A stretch of DNA of 64,000 nucleotides. Origin: Cenococcum geophilum 1.58. Its lineage: Eukaryota > Ascomycota > Dothideomycetes > Gloniales > Gloniaceae. The notes under the pieces were generated by a model. That model worked only from the letters and a program-made list of their open reading frames with translations. It did no database searches and was not told where the DNA came from. The position numbers and the translations under genes were made by a program. The stretch lies in the NCBI GenBank assembly GCA_001692895.1, contig KV748284.1, forward strand, positions 62,001 through 126,000, written 5' to 3'. Shown here in pieces: positions 58,909-64,000 of the stretch. How positions within the stretch are numbered: the stretch's first letter is position 1; every line of letters begins with the position of its first letter.

Positions 58909-59199
58909 TGGGCAGCTCTCAGCCGGAGAAAAAGGTGGCCGATATTCGTCCTTACGCCCGCACTAAAATCGCTCAATTTCTCTACCTAGCTAGTACCTAG
59001 TCATTTGCCCATCTCTTCTCTCACATTCATGTAGCTTTTAGTATACCAATTATGACTGATTTACGTACTTTAATTACCTTATAAGAAGGCATTGTGAGGT
59101 GTGAGAGTGGTAATAAGTGTCTTGTTTACATCAAAATAGTGTAGTGGGCGCACGGACGAATATCGGCCACCTTTTTCTCCGGCTGAGAGGGCAGTCCCT
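58909..59199. repeat. inverted repeat with ~60-bp arms
   Basis: Arms at about 58909-58970 and 59143-59199 share the block tctcagccggagaaaaaggt followed by ggccgatattcgtcc in inverse orientation, around a roughly 170-bp AT-richer loop. This is the form of a MITE or a terminal palindrome. The arms are nearly identical in their 35-bp core. Confidence 0.75.
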
Positions 59200-59524
59200 G
59201 AGGGCTCCCGGGATGCACCCGAGTAAGTGATAAATATCCCTTACACTAGGGAGCTTTCGTCTTATAGTATTTTTAGAGTAGTTAGACGTAGAGAATGTAG
59301 TAAGTGTTGACTAAAATTTGATCCTACTACCTTGTTACCTACCTTATAACTCATTACTCCTTATTGCCTATACCTTACTTATATATATAAGGCTCCTTAG
59401 AGCCAGTTTAAATAGATAGAGTCCTTATTTACCTTCTGATCTACCTTAATTAATAGTAAGAGTTTGCAGTAATTTAGTAGTATGGTAAGTTTAGTGGTTA
59501 ATTTTACGACTGTAAGCTTTCAGG

Positions 59525-59680
59525 TGTTAGCGACTCAGTCAATCGAGGCACGAGCACGGTATGAGGGACGCGCAAGCCTGTACGATTGGATTGTCTATAA
59601 ACGAGAATCTAAAGCTAGAGAAAGGAAAGGAGAAGAAGAGCAGCGCCGGTTCTTTTATGCGGTCCTCTAGTCACGTGACC
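59525..59680 (+). repeat. segment shared with 1300-1457 (inverse), with open frame
   Basis: Reverse complement of 1300-1457 with small differences. Here the plus strand keeps an open frame (59482-59670, 62 codons, with LATQSIEARARYEGRASLYD) that is disturbed in the other copy. It is probably part of a dispersed mobile element; I do not recognise the protein. Confidence 0.5.
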
Positions 59681-60192
59681 GCGAAGTTCTGCCAAGTTCT
59701 GTCAGTGCCGTAACATCAGGACCTTTATAAAGAATTTTAGGGATACTAAGGACTAGTACGCACGTACCCTTCCCCCAAATTCTCGAAGGGTCCTAATTTA
59801 TAAGATAACGTATATACGGCTTTCTCACATTTGTTTTTCGGATTTAGGCTCACCGCTTTGTAGATCCGTGCGATCCTACTGGTGGCAGAAAACTTGGCTT
59901 ATGCAACCAAGTTGATTGCAATACGAACGACGCCTTGTAAAGCTTAGTGAGGAAATAACAGGTAATTACATTTCGATTATAAAGCAGCGCCTTACTTTTC
60001 TTCAACTATTTAATGTTGGCAAGCACTTATACTTCTTTTATCTAACAATACTGACTTTGTTTAATTATACTAGTTCCTTTTAGGCTGTAACTTTCTAATT
60101 GATATAGCTTTGTCTTTGGCTCATTCACCAAGGGCTTGCTAAAAAGTGGGATAACCTTCAATTATTTGCCACCTATATCAGTCAACCAATCA
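59681..60192. other. intergenic, promoter of the DUF262 gene
   Basis: No gene seen. Composition returns from AT-rich debris towards normal. It presumably contains the promoter and 5' UTR of the gene starting at 60193. Confidence 0.5.
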
Positions 60193-62413
60193 ATGGCACA
60201 GTTAGAACCAGTAAGCGCCAGCACCTACCACTCAAATCTCAGCATTACTCATGAGCTTCACTAAAATACCCACTTTACTCTCTCTGTAGGAGAAAGTTAA
60301 GTCAAATTCAGACGAAGCAACGCATTGTAGCCAGGATATTCTTAGTGACGACGGTGAAGATGGGTCTAGTGAAGACGAGTCTGGTAGCTTTCAACCTGCA
60401 ACCAATCTGCCTAACTCACGAGTTATCAAACGAAATCTGGAAGATTTGATGCGTAAGTTATTCAAATATTTGCATTTAGGCGCAAGGTGCAAAAACTAAT
60501 CCAAAAACCGAAGTTCTCGTTGAAGGGCCCTATCTAGATCTGAATCCAGAGTATCAGCGAGATGTAGTTTGGCAGCGTGAGTCCCGCAACATCCAAAAGA
60601 ACTAACTTCACCTTCAGGGAAATGAAACTGACATAATACTAGCGGAGCGGATGACGGGCTTAATCAACTCTCTGATGGGTATATGGCACTTAGTACCCTT
60701 AATCCGTCGGCTTTGCTAATTTGATGCACAGAGAATTTTTATATCCCTCTAGTCATATTCAATATTCACGAAATACAAGTCGAGGATGGTATTCGATGGC
60801 AACGGGTATGCGTTGACGGCAAACAGCGAATATCATCTGTGCAAGCTTTCATGCAAGGAAGGATTCCTTGTCACGATAGATACGGAAATAAATGGTGAGT
60901 TGATTCTGATTTAAGAAATCTCAAATCCTCTAATATTTCGTAGGTATTACTCTGGCAGAACTGGAAAGGGTGGTAACCCGATCAAAGGACGTCGAGTCCT
61001 TCCAGAACATATGAAGAAAATCTTTAGACAGAAGGAATTCGTCTGTTACGAATTCAAAAATCTTTCTCCGAAGCAAGAAGAAGATCTGTTTGGAAAAGTA
61101 CAGATGGGCGTTTCGCTGACACCAGCGGAGAAGATGCGGGCCACATCTGGTCCGTGGCAGGACTTCACCCGGCTATTCGAGAACGACTTCTCTTCTGTTG
61201 TGGGCCGTAAGTCTTTTTTGCTCAATTTTGTCTACCTTGCTAATGATTTGTAGTTGCTAAAACAGATCGAGGCGCAGGGTTTCGGCTGCTTCTTTGCTGT
61301 TTCAGCCAAATTCTCGAGGTTCAGCACCCAACTAATGCCAACGGCAAACCAACACTACGAACCAATTCAAAATATCTTCAGGATATATTCGTAAAGAATA
61401 TCAAGGCACTAGATGACGCTACAAAGTCTCACCTAGCAAGCGTTTTCACTACTTTTAAGGAACTGGTTGGAGAAGATCTGCAGACGTTTAAAAACAATGG
61501 CTATCGAACCGTCAAAACTTTCGCACCAGTCGAGCTCATTGCCGTAGCAGTCCTTATATCTATGTACGGTGATTCAAGGAACAACGCTTTACTACTCGGG
61601 GACGTCCGAGCGATGCGACTGACCCTTCGTCAAACTCGACATGATCTGCAAATGAATCAGGGTACATGGGATGCCATTTGGGAATTCTTGGAGTCGCTCG
61701 AGTCATACAGAGGTGTTGTGGACGACTTTTGTGAAACCGTGAGGAAGACTACCACCAAAGCTCAAAGGGAGTTGAAGAGTAGCGAAAAAGCTAAACCGTC
61801 TCACAATACAACAACATCTGAGGTACCAGTCATAACCAACCCCACCGTTGGAAGCAAACTTTCGAGACCGAGGCTAGGTACGAGGCCATCCCCTTCACTT
61901 TTCCTCCACTCGTCGTCACCGGATTCCGTGCTACCTTATGGCGATGATCAGGATCATGATATGGCTGGCAATGTTGCCAGGTCACTTCCCCTCAGTAAAA
62001 CTACTGTTACGCCATCAGTCCCAACGGCTCCAATCGCTCCCATGGTACCTATGGGACCGAACCTCAATATAGCGGGCTCTAAGCCGAAGTCAGCGAGCCC
62101 AATCACATCACCATTCGGAAATATAACTATTAGTGAGCAATCAACTGTGAGTTCTACTCATGGGAGCGCTCCGGATAGTGCTGTGACTGAACTCCATTCT
62201 GCTAAGAGTGCCATCACCACCCTACCTCACCTTACAGAAAATCAGGAAAGAGAGCGACAAGATCTACTCGCTCAGTTTCGCGCAAGCCGTGACCCTAGCT
62301 CTAGCTCAGACCTCGACGACCTCCCAATTAGACCTTTGAAACGGCGGGCGGAGATTGAGCTTAGGAGAGCTGGAGAAGGTGTGAGAGCTCTGGCTATGAA
62401 GCGGCGGGGCTAA
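60193..62413 (+). CDS. DUF262 (GmrSD N-terminal-like) domain protein
   Basis: Seven exons (60193-60210, 60290-60452, 60514-60576, 60643-60678, 60732-60894, 60944-61206, 61254-62413) give 621 aa. The DUF262 fold spans about residues 61-330. Landmarks are LDLNPEYQRDVVWQPERMTG (69-88), ENFYIPLVIFNIHE, VCVDGKQRISSVQAF with the ParB-like DGKQR motif at 122-126, and FVCYEFKNLSPKQEEDLFGK. In bacteria this domain is the NTPase half of GmrSD-type modification-dependent restriction enzymes. No HNH nuclease half is visible here. The region from about 400 on is disordered, Ser/Pro/Thr-rich, with an acidic N-terminal stretch and a basic end (EIELRRAGEGVRALAMKRRG). Role unknown. Several exons are short and by-eye. 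Confidence 0.85.
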
Positions 62414-62849
62414 TATTATTGCTGTAGCTCGGTGCTGAAGGTCTAACAAGCTCATGAGTTGGTTCGAATGAGGAACGTTGGCGAACTATGGTGATTTTTA
62501 TGTTTAGAGGGCTTTTGGCGGGTTGTACTCTTTAATCGTGCTCCTTTTATCTTTGGTGCATTATATACCACGGGTAGCATATGTTTTCATTTTAGGTATG
62601 CGTTTAGCATTGCATTGTATCGCAGGGCTATGGTCTGAGGTTTCGCTCATTGCATGGGTTGTGACTTGCGGCTGGGGCTTTTATGAGCTTCTTTATTGTG
62701 CAGCGGAATCTCTCAACGCCGGATATTTGGATATACATAGATACCCACGGCATTATTAGCAGATTTGCAATATTCAAAGTAGCCTCAACTTTTCGTTACC
62801 GTATACAAATCTACGGAAGGCTACCTCTTGGTATTTTTGAATCTCCCGC

Positions 62850-63239
62850 TCAGGTTTGGGCAGCCTTCTCCCTTTGCGCTTTATTGGCTCTTGCCCTCAT
62901 CATCAGTCCTCTCAACCTTTCCGTCCCTTTGCTATACACAAACTCTATCACCCGACCGACTTTCTGCCCGGTCTCGTCCATGGCTAGAATAAAGATGTAT
63001 TCTCCCCCGTATGCCCATTCCTCATTAGCAATCCTAGCGTCCTTTAAATCCTTGTGAAATTCCGCCTTACTAGTTGCCCAAATGATGACTTGGTTCTGCT
63101 CTTGGTCCTCCGAGACCTCTTTTGCTTTTACTGGGAAAGATGTCATGAGTTCTTGTAAGTGGGAGATGTGTGTCGCAAATGCAGGATTGTCCAATGCAGG
63201 TGGAGGAGAGCTGACGCGGGTGCGAATATATGACGGCAT
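62850..63239 (-). CDS. small hypothetical protein, possibly NTF2-like
   Basis: A single exon of 129 aa from the ATG at 63239 (MPSYIRTRVSSPPPALDNPA); the longer frame begins with TTG and is not used. It has no signal peptide or membrane segment. Its second half, EEWAYGGEYIFILAMDETGQ then KVGRVIEFVYSKGTERLRGL, resembles the last strands of small fungal NTF2/SnoaL-like proteins. The first half does not show a full NTF2 fold, so the protein may be diverged or truncated. It is convergent with the DUF262 gene across about 440 bp. Confidence 0.6.
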   Translation of the reverse strand: MPSYIRTRVSSPPPALDNPAFATHISHLQELMTSFPVKAKEVSEDQEQNQVIIWATSKAEFHKDLKDARIANEEWAYGGEYIFILAMDETGQKVGRVIEFVYSKGTERLRGLMMRARANKAQREKAAQT

Positions 63240-63292
63240 GTTGGTGTACAAATGGAGGGAGTGATTTAAATGTCTCGAGGAAGGTGGGCTTA

Positions 63293-63403
63293 CAGCTCGG
63301 CGTGGTCCGAAAAAAGCTCGGCGTGGTCCAAAAGTTCAACGTGGTCCGAACTTCAAATTTAACCTCGGACCACGCTCAGCTTCGGACCACGCTCAGCCCT
63401 ACG
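63293..63403. repeat. short palindromic TIR-like block
   Basis: The left half has gctcggcgtggtccgaa twice in succession and the right half has ttcggaccacgctcagc twice inverted, around about 25 bp. It could be a tiny MITE or a deleted transposon with both termini left. No target duplication is clear. Confidence 0.6.
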
Positions 63404-64000
63404 CATATGCGATGCATATGCAATTCAAATAAAATAGAAAATGCAGTTGTTAATCTTAAATTGCAAATATTCTAGCGTATATGCCCTGCATATGCAGGGC
63501 ATATGCAAATACCTTTTTAATATATATATGCCTAGTATATACAATCTATTAACTTATACTACCCTTTAAAGTATCGCTTTTATATTTTATATAAGGTAGG
63601 CTGCGCTATAGTATCTACCTAAGTATCTACTACGCATATGCTTAATATATACTACGCATATGCTCAACACATGCTTAGCATATACTCTACCAATATATTA
63701 TATATACTTACTAAAAGCTATTTAACTACTTTAATATTTATTTTAATAGAATTTAAAGTATTTAATAAATAAAAATAAGAGGTTATATGCCAGGCATATG
63801 CGGGGCATATGCAATAATAAAACTAAGTCATTAAAATATTCTATATATAATGTATAGTCTTAGCATATACAGAGCATATGCTCACTTTATATACTTTACC
63901 TATTATATCTTTATATTAAAGAGATCTTACTCCCTATATACTACCCTTTAAAGTATTGCCTTTGTGTTCTATGCTATACTATACTAAGTATATAGTATAT
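63404..64000. repeat. AT-rich tract with repeated GCATATGC palindromes
   Basis: The 8-bp palindrome gcatatgc or close variants occurs many times (for example near 63401, 63413, 63489, 63500, 63647, 63657, 63796, 63806, 63876). The block tactaccctttaaagtat occurs at about 63558 and again at about 63940. No gene. Probably a decayed repeat or LTR region continuing beyond the window. Confidence 0.65.

Noticed and set aside
1..64000. tRNA, rRNA genes or CRISPR arrays
   Set aside because: I scanned for T-loop-like GTTCGA/GTTCAA motifs with pairing stems and found none convincing. The only short-spaced repeats are minisatellites without spacers.

Overview
The window looks like nuclear DNA of a filamentous ascomycete (Pezizomycotina). 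The genes are split by short introns (about 45-140 bp) with GTAAGT/GTATGT-type donors, CTAAC/CTGAC branch sites and YAG acceptors. The protein families are fungal (Fmp46, Ipi1, Mrs6/REP, an MtfA-like C2H2 factor). The transposons carry dense G-to-A and C-to-T changes (Trp and Gln codons turned into stops, catalytic Asp turned into Asn), which is the mark of repeat-induced point mutation (RIP). I cannot place a genus.

1-22.45 kb is an AT-rich graveyard of RIP-damaged transposons. From left to right it holds a truncated piggyBac-like transposase, a short terminal-repeat element, a Fot1/pogo element with ~100-bp inverted repeats, an internally deleted piggyBac derivative, another short TIR element, and a complete but dead Copia element (171-bp LTRs, TSD aatgt). 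A larger piggyBac copy follows, carrying both a solo LTR (TSD cttag) and a complete dead Ty3/Gypsy chromovirus (425-bp LTRs, TSD atcgt, chromodomain). The block ends with a long-TIR element.

23.1-37.6 kb holds a very large RRM protein, mitochondrial Fmp46, ribosomal protein eS30 (all minus strand), a secreted CREG-like protein (plus) and an MtfA-like zinc-finger regulator (minus). About 10 kb upstream of the regulator carries no convincing gene, only minisatellites and two small MITE-like elements.

47.6-57.4 kb is a housekeeping cluster: a small secreted crystallin-like protein, Rab escort protein, a Prx5-type peroxiredoxin, a DUF1348/SnoaL-like protein, a roadblock/LC7 light chain and Ipi1. 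A second dead Fot1/pogo copy sits in the shared promoter of the peroxiredoxin and DUF1348 genes. 57.4-60.2 kb is again AT-rich and transposon-derived. 60.2-63.2 kb has a seven-exon DUF262 (GmrSD N-terminal-like) protein and a small uncharacterised protein. The last 0.7 kb is AT-rich with palindromic GCATATGC repeats.

I did not find a clearly new multi-gene system. The best leads are the predicted GC-AG intron in Fmp46, the 108-bp tandem duplication with a 48-bp filler copied from 4 kb away, the 9-bp-TSD MITE, the transposon-split bidirectional promoter, the DUF262 protein beside transposon remnants, and the mosaic RIP inside the Gypsy LTRs. All exon chains were built by eye. Each sums to a multiple of three, but none is tested by transcripts.
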